A DNA stretch of 64,000 bases. Origin: Neckera pumila. Lineage: Eukaryota > Streptophyta > Bryopsida > Hypnales > Neckeraceae. The DNA lies in NCBI GenBank assembly GCA_963969595.1, contig OZ018416.1, positions 16,074,065-16,138,064 of the forward strand, read 5' to 3'. Each line of letters starts with the position of its first letter. Positions within the stretch are counted from its first letter, which is position 1. Positions 46,130-57,180 of this stretch are shown here, in pieces. A program made the translations under genes and the position numbers. Under the pieces are notes generated by a model that saw only the letters and a list, made by a program, of their open reading frames with translations, was not told the origin of the DNA and ran no database searches.

Positions 46130-46370
46130 TTTCTCTTTGAAAATTTGTTCATAACTTTTGATGAAAGACTTGAAATCTCAAGTAAATTTTTGGAGGTAAA
46201 AAGGTTGTTTACTTTTCCAACTTTTCTTAGTTCAAAGTTTTAAAAGAAAAACAATCTACTATGCCTAAATGGGGTCCCCGATGGGGTCTCAAATATTACT
46301 TTAATATAATTCATGAGTTTTATATATCCCATGTTGTTTGTCATACCTCCTACCACCCCACTTGTATAAA
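46130..46370. repeat. Dispersed copy of the 23-kb foldback sequence
   Basis: Shares TAGTTCAAAGTTTT and CTACTATGCCTAAATG with 23.33-23.47 kb, and ACCTCCTACCACCCCA with the inverse of about 23030. A diverged member of the same repeat family. Confidence 0.5.
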
Positions 46371-46429
46371 ATCTTGTCTTTTTAACACTCTATAATAAGA
46401 TTGAGTGGCTTTCGGAGTTACCCGACATA

Positions 46430-46560
46430 ATTGTCCAATGTGGTGAATATTGTATGATATATGGTGTATTTTGTATGGTATATCATATGTGGTGTATGAT
46501 GCACTATGTATGGTATATTATGTATGACATGTTGTATAGGACATTATGAGTCACAAATGA
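46430..46560. repeat. TGTATGGTATAT degenerate tandem tract
   Basis: About a dozen variants of TGTATG(A/G)TATAT or GTGTATGAT in a row. Simple-sequence origin. Confidence 0.5.
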
Positions 46561-46985
46561 TACTCGTTGCATACTAGTTGATTTCAATTGCAAAAATGAA
46601 TTGTAAGACACTTGTATGTGGTTGACTACAACCTACAAATAAGTTGCACAAATGTATCATTAAGATGCATAGGAGGTAAAATGTAGTTGCAAACAAGTTG
46701 CACACATAATTCACGAGTCACAAATAAGTTGCACAAAAGTTGCATAGGACCTATAAAGTAACCACAAAAGTCGTAGAGAAGTGGTAACCTAGTTGCAAAC
46801 CAATTGGTAAGAAGTGGCAAACATGTTGTATATGAGTCGCAAATTGCTTACAGCTACATTGTCACATACCCCTACATATACCTAAAGCAGTTGCAAAGTA
46901 GTTGAAGGTAAGTTGAAATGAAGTTGCTAACCGATTGCATCAAAGTCGCAATTGAGTCATGAACAAGTTGCAACTTAGTTACCAA
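46560..46985. repeat. Degenerate AGTTGCAAA-motif array
   Basis: AAGTTGCACAAA, TAGTTGCAAAC and GAGTCGCAAAT variants recur about every 15-25 bp. These are the reverse complement of the CAACTA-type motifs at 44.8-45.4 kb, so the two arrays form a loose inverted pair. Confidence 0.5.
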
Positions 46986-49023
46986 CCTCAAGCGACAATG
47001 AATACAACGTAAGCAACCGCGTCATAAAGCGTATCAATGAAGTTCCCAATAAGCTGCCAAATGAGAAACAGTACGTTTTGCCTTGCAACTACGGTGCCAC
47101 TAAAAAACTTGTCCAAAACAACTAGAGGCCTCCAGAATATCACCAGTTGCAAACATTTGATGCAACTCAAAATCAATTGCTTTTTGTAATTGCAAAACCC
47201 CTCTTTTTCTTCTACTGAATTTCAAGATAAATATCTACAATAAGTGTTGTATATCTCATTATATTTATAACACAATATACTTGATGACGTAGCTGTATGA
47301 TGTTATTGTTGGATTTAAAAAAGATAAAATATTTTTTTGGTTGCCCAATTTTGATTGAAAACATGTTTCACTTCATAATTCTACAATAGGGTAGTCAAAT
47401 GGAAAGACCCCAAATGGTCATGTACTCCATTAGGACACAATTTTTTTTAAGACATCAATATTCTTAAAAAATAGGCCGCCAATTCTACAAAGGAAGCTTT
47501 TATTCATCTCATTTTGGCAAAATGGTTAGATATTCTATTTTAAAAATTACAAGAAAGGAGAATTGGAGAGGATAAAACCTCAAAGAGAGGGATATTGGCA
47601 AAAGAATAGCTAAAATTATATGGATCTTGCTAAAAGATACATTTTATTCTATGGATCCAAAATTTAAATACTTTTAGAGGTAAAAAATATAGGGTACACA
47701 AAATCATACAAGAGCAAATGCTTGGAATATTTTAGAATAGTTCTATTTTAAGGGCATTACTTATAAGGTACCATAAAATCCCCTTTGGACACATTAAAAG
47801 CAGGTATGGCACATTCGGGCGTTTACAAAGGATCTTTTATTTGGCTAATTGTGCCTCCAAGGCCAATTCTGCACTATACAAAAACTTCGGTTGCTATGAG
47901 GCAATGCGAAGGACAATTCTGTACTCTAGTACGCAAAAAACAGTCCTTCAATCCATAAGAGGATATATTCACACTCTTGCTTTCCAAAATCACTTAGAGC
48001 ATCAATATCTATTAAATCGTGGCTTTAATTCCTAAAGGACCAACATGCGTTTTTTGGCCGTATAGAAATTTTGGGCAGGTACGTGTCTGACTAGAGATAT
48101 CCATATTTAAGGCTGAAATTTTAATAGAAGGTGGGGGCAAGGAATATCTTCATGTGTACCAAGTTTCATAACATTTCAAAATACGAGTCAAAAGTTGTGA
48201 CCTAATATGTTACTTTTCTTTGTAACTGGGCAGTTTGGGCAGATCAGAAAAAATCATTATTTCCAGAATTTAAAAAAAAAAAATTGGTTCTCTATATTTA
48301 TATATACTTAAAAAGCTTTGGGTCATTCCATTTCAATCAATGAGTCAAAAGTTATGAGGGTCTTTGGTTTGCGGGCAGTTATGGATTGTCTACTCTAAAA
48401 AACCCTTTAAAGTCGTTTATTTAACTCAATTTTCAATATTTTTGGAATTTTTTTTTCCTAGGATGTATATTGATTATTACAACATTACAACCGTTGGGAT
48501 TGGCATTTTTTAATTCCATAATTAAATTTTTAACAACTTAGTATTTTGAATCATTTTCTAATTCTTTCCACTTACTATTTTTTTCCTATATGTTGTGCAA
48601 TTCCAAATGATGTGAAATTTTTTCAAGCATATAGACAATTTGTTTAGAAAACTGAATTCAAAGAAGCACCACCTTTATCAGCATTTTAAATGGCAGTTTT
48701 GGAGCGTTTTTGGTGATTATATAGTCATGAAACTTTAGGGGTTAAAATCATAGAAAAAGTTGTGAAATTCCTTCAAGAAATTCAATAAGTTCGAGAAGTT
48801 CATTGTCTCTTATTCTTGTGTTGCTCGTTTTGGACCCCTCACAATGCTACCAATTCTCAATTAGGTCAATTGGGCCACCAAATTTTTACAGCAAAACAAT
48901 GCAAAAGCGACCACAAATGTGCCTTACTTGCTTTCAACGCTTGAGAACAACTTGGCCATAACTGATTTTGTCCTGTAAGCGGCCATTGGATAAGCCCTAT
49001 GACCGTGCACAGGGCATAATTCG

Positions 49024-49852
49024 TCAATGGCCAACCTGTTCTATAGTACATATGTACTTATGTGAGATTTACATGTATGTGGGCCAGGATGAAACCCAGA
49101 AACAACAAGCTCCTAGGGTAGCTGACCCCATTCCACTGCAAGGACCTTGTATCCTAGATTTTGAGTTTCGCAACATTTGAAGGACCTTGTTTGGAACCAT
49201 TTTTTCAATCTTACATTCCTTTACAGTGACCATCCTTTAGAGTCCCCATCAGCGATCTCAAAGTGGGTTCAGGGTTATTAGCCAAATGTTCATTTTAGGA
49301 AAAAAAATTTGAATTTACATTTGGAGGACATGAAAAAATTAAGTAGAAACCGAGCGAAATTTAGTCAGTTTTGGGATCGTTGGTCCCCATGATGCTGTAA
49401 ACTACGAATCCCGGTATGCCCCGAATCTGCCAACCGAAGGCACGGCAGGCATTTCACCTGGGGCTCCTTTTCGTTGAAGATAAAACTGCGCAGAGCACTT
49501 GAGGGCGCTCCCGAATGATGATCGCTGCATTATTGTTGCGACGAGGCAGCCCTGAAGCACTGAACCCACTGAGTGCCCAGGTCGCGTGCAACAAGCAGGA
49601 GACGGAACTCCAGAGATCGCGCAGGTAATTCCATCAAGTTAACTACGAGCTTAAGTAAGAACTGGATTAGTGAGTGGTGGTGAGTTAAAAAGTTCGGGGC
49701 AAATAGTAACTGAACTTGACGCGGCGTGCGGGATCTGGGCGCTTAAGAACCCTCGCTCTGCTCCCAGGGCCTTTGTATCTTTGCTCAGCAGGCAGGCTGT
49801 TTCTGTTGCGGAGCTCCAGATCCCCTTTCGTCTCCTCTGTCCCTCTCCCCAG
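49024..49852 (+). promoter_or_regulatory. METE copy B promoter and first leader exon
   Basis: Mirror of the copy A upstream region. The probable leader exon ends at 49852 (CTCTCCCCAG|GTAAGG). The first 600 bp or so are AT-richer upstream DNA that is duplicated along with the gene. Confidence 0.45.
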
Positions 49853-50630
49853 GTAAGGGACCCCACGTTGCCCCCTATCTGCTTCGTCTGTTTGTCGATT
49901 TGTTGGTTTTTATGCTGCTGGTGCTGCTGGTCGCTGCGGGATGCGCAGTGCAGGGTTGGGTGCCATTTGCTTGCTTTGGGGTTTTGGGGTCTCTTTTCGG
50001 TGTCGGTGCGTGCTTTGGGGTTTTAGATCTGGGGGGTTGGGGTGCTGCGCTGCTGGAACGGACTGGCGCCGGAGGTTGGGGAAGTGGGGAGTATTGGTCC
50101 GAAATTTTCTCGTGGCCGGTTATTTATGAGATTTGGGTATGGAGGAGAGCATATGCGGTTTTTTCTGCCATTTCCTTAAGAGTGGAATGTGGGGTTTTCT
50201 GTTTCGTGGTGTCCGTACGGCCGCGTGGATCGAGGCGTGGATGGAACGGGATCTTCTTTGGGGTCAGATCGGGATCCGCGTTTAGGATAAGAGACAGGGA
50301 ATAGCGACGAGATGGTCTATTGTAAGAGTGCTGCCTGTCGACAAGGACGATATATGTTCTTCGTTTCTCGATTCCTTGATGGGAGATTTCATGTGCGCCA
50401 GCCGTGTGGCCTCGTGTGTCGGGAGGCGGCATGCTCTCTGTCCCTGTAGGGGAGTCGCTCGGGGAGGCATTGGGTTGAGTTGGGGGGATTCGTTGAATGG
50501 ATCTTGCTGTTCCTCAGGGGAGATTGGAGCCTGTGGTGGTCGAGTTTGCGCAGCTGCATTGTGTTCTACAGGCATTGTGTTGTGCAGCTGCATTGTGATT
50601 GACGAATCTTTTCTTTCCGTTGTCGTGCAG
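49853..50630 (+). other. Leader intron of METE copy B
   Basis: GTAAGG donor at 49853 and GTCGTGCAG acceptor ending at 50630. It lies entirely in the 5' UTR. Confidence 0.7.
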
Positions 50631-50658
50631 ACCCCGTTCGTAAGCAGCAGCGATCGTG

Positions 50659-53622
50659 ATGGCTTCCCACGTGGTCGGCTACCCGCGCATGGGCCCGAAG
50701 AGGGAGCTGAAGTTCGCTCTGGAGTCGATGTGGGATGGCAAGACCCAGGCGGCCGATTTGGAGAAGGTGGCGCAGGATCTTCGTGCGTCGATCTGGAAGC
50801 AGATGTCGGAGGCGGGAGTGAGCTTGATCCCCAGCAACACGTTTTCGTACTACGACCAGGTGTTGGACACGACGGCGATGGTGGGTGCGGTGCCTTCCCG
50901 CTACGAGTGGACCGGCGGAGAGATCGGTCACGATGTGTACTTCTCGATGGCCCGCGGCAACAAGACGAAGCCCGCCATGGAGATGACCAAGTGGTTCGAC
51001 ACCAACTAGTAAGTGGTCCTGGTCTCGGGTGGTGATTTGGAGTCGTTTTCTGTGTGTGTGGATCTGCGTGGACCGTCGAGAAGTTGTCTGACGTTTTGGT
51101 GTTTTTGTTTGGTCTGTGCGTGCAGCCACTACATCGTGCCCGAGTTGAGCCCTGAGACGAAGTTCGTGTACTCTTCCCGCAAGGCCGTGAGCGAGTACAA
51201 GGAAGCGAAGGCGGTAGGTGTCCTGCATTGTCGGTAGACCGTTTCATTGTTTTATTTCGGCCTCGACTTGAAGAGTGTGTCTGATGGTGTGCTGACCTTG
51301 TGTGCGTGTTGCAGCTCGGCGTGGATACCGTCCCCGTGCTGGTGGGTCCGGTGACGTACTTGCTTCTGTCGAAGGGTGACAAGACCGCCCCGAAGTCGTT
51401 CAACACCTTGTCCCTTCTGGATGCGATCCTGCCCATCTACAAGTGAGTTTTGTGGCGTCCACTGCAGTGAAGGTTGGTTTTGAGTGTTGTCCCCGGTGAG
51501 AGGCTCGATGGTCTGATGGTTTGTGGATTTTTTTGGCAGGGCCGTGATCACTGGGTTGAAGGAAGCCGGTGCGTCGTGGATCCAGCTGGACGAGCCGAAG
51601 CTGGTGATGGACTTGGAAGCGTCTCAGTACGAGGCGTTCAAGACGGCTTACGCCGCTCTGGGGGAGGTGTCGGGCGTGAAGCTGTTGGTGGAGACGTACT
51701 TCACGGACTTGCCCGCGGAGGCGTACAAGTAAGCGTTTGTTTTTTTTCTTGGTGAGGGTTTGTTGTGGGAGTGGATCCGTGAGTGCCTTTGGCAATGTGG
51801 TGGTCGTGTTCAGTCGGTCTGCGAGTGCGTCGTTTGGTTGAATGCGTTTGTCGTTGCGTAATGGCAGGCTTTTGAGCGGTTTGCCGATCGCTGGATTCGG
51901 CGTGGACCTGGTGCGTGGTTCGAAGACATTGGGCCTGATCAAGGAGCACGGTCTGCCTGCCGGCAAGACTCTGTTCGCTGGCGTGGTGGACGGTCGCAAC
52001 ATCTGGGCGAACGACTTGTCGTCTTCCGTGTCCGTGGTGGAGGGTCTCCAGTCGCAGCTGGGCAAGGAGAACGTGGTGGTGTCCACGTCTTGCTCTCTGC
52101 TGCACTCGGCCGTGGACCTGAAGAACGAGACGAAGTTGGACGCGGAGCTGAAGTCTTGGCTGGCTTTCGCTGCGCAGAAGTTGCACGAGGTGGTGGCGAT
52201 CGCGCAGGCTTTGGGCGGCCAGAAGGACGAGTCCTTTTTCTCTGCGAACGCTTCGGCTCAGGCTTCCCGCAAGAACTCTCCTCGCGTGCACAACCAGGCT
52301 GTGAAGGCCGCGGCCGCGGCTCTGGCCGGGTCTGAGCACCGTCGCGCGACGCCGGTGTCGACCCGTTTGGAGGAGCAGCAGAAGCACCTGAACCTTCCGA
52401 TTTTGCCTACGACGACGATCGGTTCGTTCCCCCAGACTCCTGAGCTTCGTCGCGTTCGTCGCGAGGTGAAGAGCAAGAAGATCTCGGAGGCGGACTACGA
52501 CAAGGCGATCAAGGCCGAGATCGACAGCGTGGTGAAGCTGCAGGAGGAGCTGGACATCGACGTGCTGGTGCACGGCGAGCCGGAGCGTAACGACATGGTG
52601 GAGTACTTCGGCGAGCAGCTGGACGGTTTCTGCTTTTCTGCGAACGGTTGGGTGCAGTCTTACGGTTCTCGTTGCGTGAAGCCCCCGATCATCTTCGGCG
52701 ACGTGAGCCGTCCGAAGGCGATGACCGTGTACTGGTCGACTTACGCGCAGAGCGTGACGAAGCGTCCGATGAAGGGTATGTTGACGGGTCCCGTGACTTG
52801 CCTGAACTGGTCTTTCGTGAGGAACGACCAGGCCCGTTCGGAGACTTGCTACCAGATCGCGCTGGCGCTGAAGGACGAGGTGGAGGACCTGGAGCGTGCG
52901 GGGATCACTGTGATCCAGATGGACGAGGCTGCGCTGCGCGAGGGTCTGCCTTTGCGCAAGTCGGAGCACGCGGACTACCTTCACTGGGCGGTGCACGGTT
53001 TCCGCACCACGACTTGCGGCGTGAAGGACACGACTCAGATCCACACGCACATGTGCTACTCGAACTTCAACGACATCATCCACAGCATCATCGACATGGA
53101 CGCGGACGTGATCACGATCGAGAACTCTCGCTCGGACGAGAAGCTTCTTTCTGTGTTCCGCGAGGGCGTGCACTACGGCGCGGGCATCGGTCCCGGCGTG
53201 TACGACATCCACTCCCCCCGCATCCCGCCCACGGAGGAGATGGCCGACCGCGCCCGCAAGGTCACCTCTTGGGACTTTCTCAGTTGTGTCCTTCAGTCGC
53301 GTTGCTCCATTTTGCGTTTCCGAGTTGTCATTTGGTGCGCGGGTCGTCGTGATCTGCTTTCGTTGCCCTTGGCCACCTCCTGGTTCGGCCGATGTGGTCT
53401 TTGTGTGTGTGGTGGTACTGGGCCACGTCCTGTTTTTTGTGCCAATGTGTGCTGACGTGTGTGTATGGCACCTTTCTTCAGATGTTGGCGGTGTTGGAGT
53501 CGAAGGTTCTGTGGATCAACCCCGACTGCGGTCTGAAGACGAGGAAGTACGGCGAGGTGGTTCCTGCTCTGACGAACATGGTGAACGCCGCCAAGCAACT
53601 GCGCGCGGAGCTGGCCAAGTAG
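50659..53622 (+). CDS. METE: Methionine synthase, cobalamin-independent, copy B
   Basis: Same reaction and domains as copy A. Exons: 50659-51008, 51126-51213, 51315-51442, 51540-51728, 51868-53260, 53482-53622; 2289 nt including the stop, 762 aa. Splice phases agree with the conserved joins WFDTNY|HYIVPEL and ADRARK|MLAVLE. The large exon 5 carries the linker and most of the C-terminal barrel with three of the four zinc ligands; exon 6 adds the fourth (NPDCG). Because intron 5 begins in frame, a read-through frame extends to 53455 and is not real. As the arms match through promoter and leader intron, copies A and B should be expressed alike, unless one is an assembly duplicate. Confidence 0.95.
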
Positions 53623-53851
53623 GCGACTGGTTGGACTTGGAGAATTGATTTTATACGTTTCCCTTTTAGGCGGAGCGGAGAGGGCGTCCCGGGTCTCCAT
53701 CGACTTCAGTAGTCGGGCGTCTCCTTCCTCTTATACGATTTCAATACGGTGTTCAGATGTGATTTTTGTTGTGGTTAGCACGTGCATGAACGTGTTCTGG
53801 GTGTGCGGGGATCGCCACCCCATATCGTAGTTTCTGTATTGCTGATTCATA

Positions 53852-54051
53852 NNNNNNNNNNNNNNNNNNNNNNNNNNNNNNNNNNNNNNNNNNNNNNNNN
53901 NNNNNNNNNNNNNNNNNNNNNNNNNNNNNNNNNNNNNNNNNNNNNNNNNNNNNNNNNNNNNNNNNNNNNNNNNNNNNNNNNNNNNNNNNNNNNNNNNNNN
54001 NNNNNNNNNNNNNNNNNNNNNNNNNNNNNNNNNNNNNNNNNNNNNNNNNNN
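53852..54051. other. Assembly gap, 200 N
   Basis: Exactly 200 undetermined bases, a common placeholder for unknown length. It falls where copies B and C meet tail-to-tail, as expected at a hard-to-assemble palindrome. Confidence 0.99.
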
Positions 54052-56273
54052 CCTCGTCCTTCAGCGCCAGCGCGATCTGGTAGCAAGTCTCCGAACGGGC
54101 CTGGTCGTTCCTCACGAAAGACCAGTTCAGGCAAGTCACGGGACCCGTCAACATACCCTTCATCGGACGCTTCGTCACGCTCTGCGCGTAAGTCGACCAG
54201 TACACGGTCATCGCCTTCGGACGGCTCACGTCGCCGAAGATGATCGGGGGCTTCACGCAACGAGAACCGTAAGACTGCACCCAACCGTTCGCAGAAAAGC
54301 AGAAACCGTCCAGCTGCTCGCCGAAGTACTCCACCATGTCGTTACGCTCCGGCTCGCCGTGCACCAGCACGTCGATGTCCAGCTCCTCCTGCAGCTTCAC
54401 CACGCTGTCGATCTCGGCCTTGATCGCCTTGTCGTAGTCCGCCTCCGAGATCTTCTTGCTCTTCACCTCGCGACGAACGCGACGAAGCTCAGGAGTCTGG
54501 GGGAACGAACCGATCGTCGTCGTAGGCAAAATCGGAAGGTTCAGGTGCTTCTGCTGCTCCTCCAAACGGGTCGACACCGGCGTCGCGCGACGGTGCTCAG
54601 ACCCGGCCAGAGCCGCGGCCGCGGCCTTCACAGCCTGGTTGTGCACGCGAGGAGAGTTCTTGCGGGAAGCCTGAGCCGAAGCGTTCGCAGAGAAAAAGGA
54701 CTCGTCCTTCTGGCCGCCCAAAGCCTGCGCGATCGCCACCACCTCGTGCAACTTCTGCGCAGCGAAAGCCAGCCAAGACTTCAGCTCCGCGTCCAACTTC
54801 GTCTCGTTCTTCAGGTCCACGGCCGAGTGCAGCAGAGAGCAAGACGTGGACACCACCACGTTCTCCTTGCCCAGCTGCGACTGGAGACCCTCCACCACGG
54901 ACACGGAAGACGACAAGTCGTTCGCCCAGATGTTGCGACCGTCCACCACGCCAGCGAACAGAGTCTTGCCGGCAGGCAGACCGTGCTCCTTGATCAGGCC
55001 CAATGTCTTCGAACCACGCACCAGGTCCACGCCGAATCCAGCGATCGGCAAACCGCTCAAAAGCCTGCCATTACGCAACGACAAACGCATTCAACCAAAC
55101 GACGCACTCGCAGACCGACTGAACACGACCACCACATTGCCAAAGGCACTCACGGATCCACTCCCACAACAAACCCTCACCAAGAAAAAAAACAAACGCT
55201 TACTTGTACGCCTCCGCGGGCAAGTCCGTGAAGTACGTCTCCACCAACAGCTTCACGCCCGACACCTCCCCCAGAGCGGCGTAAGCCGTCTTGAACGCCT
55301 CGTACTGAGACGCTTCCAAGTCCATCACCAGCTTCGGCTCGTCCAGCTGGATCCACGACGCACCGGCTTCCTTCAACCCAGTGATCACGGCCCTGCCAAA
55401 AAAATCCACAAACCATCAGACCATCGAGCCTCTCACCGGGGACAACACTCAAAACCAACCTTCACTGCAGTGGACGCCACAAAACTCACTTGTAGATGGG
55501 CAGGATCGCATCCAGAAGGGACAAGGTGTTGAACGACTTCGGGGCGGTCTTGTCACCCTTCGACAGAAGCAAGTACGTCACCGGACCCACCAGCACGGGG
55601 ACGGTATCCACGCCGAGCTGCAACACGCACACAAGGTCAGCACACCATCAGACACACTCTTCAAGTCGAGGCCGAAATAAAACAATGAAACGGTCTACCG
55701 ACAATGCAGGACACCTACCGCCTTCGCTTCCTTGTACTCGCTCACGGCCTTGCGGGAAGAGTACACGAACTTCGTCTCAGGGCTCAACTCGGGCACGATG
55801 TAGTGGCTGCACGCACAGACCAAACAAAAACACCAAAACGTCAGACAACTTCTCGACGGTCCACGCAGATCCACACACACAGAAAACGACTCCAAATCAC
55901 CACCCGAGACCAGGACCACTTACTAGTTGGTGTCGAACCACTTGGTCATCTCCATGGCGGGCTTCGTCTTGTTGCCGCGGGCCATCGAGAAGTACACATC
56001 GTGACCGATCTCTCCGCCGGTCCACTCGTAGCGGGAAGGCACCGCACCCACCATCGCCGTCGTGTCCAACACCTGGTCGTAGTACGAAAACGTGTTGCTG
56101 GGGATCAAGCTCACTCCCGCCTCCGACATCTGCTTCCAGATCGACGCACGAAGATCCTGCGCCACCTTCTCCAAATCGGCCGCCTGGGTCTTGCCATCCC
56201 ACATCGACTCCAGAGCGAACTTCAGCTCCCTCTTCGGGCCCATGCGCGGGTAGCCGACCACGTGGGAAGCCAT
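54052..56273 (-). CDS. METE: Methionine synthase copy C, 3' part missing in gap
   Basis: Minus strand; equals copy A shifted by 17487. Exons seen: 55924-56273, 55719-55806, 55490-55617, 55204-55392, and exon 5 from 55064 down to the gap edge at 54052. The visible protein runs from [11 protein letters not shown] to about residue 588 (ALKDE), so the zinc-ligand region (His646 to Cys732) and the stop are not in the assembly. No disabling change is seen in the visible part, so it may be a whole gene cut by the gap, not a truncated gene. Coding sequence and introns match A and B; the only difference I found is one base in the leader intron. Confidence 0.9.
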
Positions 56274-56301
56274 CACGATCGCTGCTGCTTACGAACGGGG
56301 T

Positions 56302-57055
56302 CTGCACGACAACGGAAAGAAAAGATTCGTCAATCACAATGCAGCTGCACAACACAATGCCTGTAGAACACAATGCAGCTGCGCAAACTCGACCACCACA
56401 GGCTCCAATCTCCCCTGAGGAACAGCAAGATCCATTCAACGAATCCCCCCAACTCAACCCAATGCCTCCCCGAGCGACTCCCCTACAGGGACAGAGAGCA
56501 TGCCGCCTCCCGACACACGAGGCCACACGGCTGGCGCACATGAAATCTCCCATCAAGGAACCGAGAAACGAAGAACATATATCGTCCTTGTCGACAGGCA
56601 GCACTCTTACAATAGACCATCTCGTCGCTATTCCCTGTCTCTTATCCTAAACGCGGATCCCGATCTGACCCCAAAGAAGATCCCGTTCCATCCACGCCTC
56701 GATCCACGCGGCCGTACGGACACCACGAAACAGAAAACCCCACATTCCACTCTTAAGGAAATGGCAGAAAAAACCGCATATGCTCTCCTCCATACCCAAA
56801 TCTCATAAATAACCGGCCACGAGAAAATTTCAGAACTAGCGGACGGTGATACTCCTAATCCTCTCTAGCGCCAGTCCGTTCCAGCAGCGCAGCACCCCAA
56901 CCAGACAGATCTAAAACCCCAAGCACTAAAGGGAGACCCCAAAACCCCAAAGCAATTGCCACCCACCAGTGCACTTACCGCGACCACCACCAGCAGCATA
57001 AAAACCAACAAATCGACAGGCAAACGAAGCAGAACTGAAAGCAGGGGTACCTTAC
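56302..57055 (-). other. Leader intron of METE copy C (mosaic)
   Basis: Acceptor at 56302 and donor CCCCAG|GTAAGG (minus) at 57055. The acceptor-side 530 bp match A and B, with one base change at 56561. The donor-side part from 56832 on is clearly diverged, with many substitutions and indels. Confidence 0.7.
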
Positions 57056-57180
57056 CTGGGGAGAGGACAGGATGGGAGACGAAAGGGGATCTGGAGCTCC
57101 ACAACAGAAACAAATTTGCTGCTGAGCAGGAGATGCAAAGGCCCTGGGAGCAGTGGAGGGTTCTTAACGCTGGACGCTGA
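57056..57180 (-). promoter_or_regulatory. METE copy C leader exon and promoter, diverged
   Basis: Still alignable to copies A and B (GAAAGGGGATCTGGAGCTCC, CCCTGGGAGCAG, GGGTTCTTAA) but with frequent changes. Beyond about 57180 similarity is lost, so copy C lacks the 0.6 kb of upstream DNA shared by A and B. Confidence 0.55.

Larger units (their letters stand above)
43379..49023. other. Spacer between METE arms, no gene recognised
   Basis: AT-rich. It holds a MITE (44251-44437), two motif arrays of opposite orientation and a dispersed repeat, listed separately. 47.2-49.0 kb shows nothing else. Short frames here lack domains. Confidence 0.5.
49024..53851 (+). repeat. Inverted-repeat arm B (4.83 kb)
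   Basis: Mirror of arm A (sum of paired positions 89445). It runs into the N gap at 53852, so its outer end is unknown. Confidence 0.9.
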
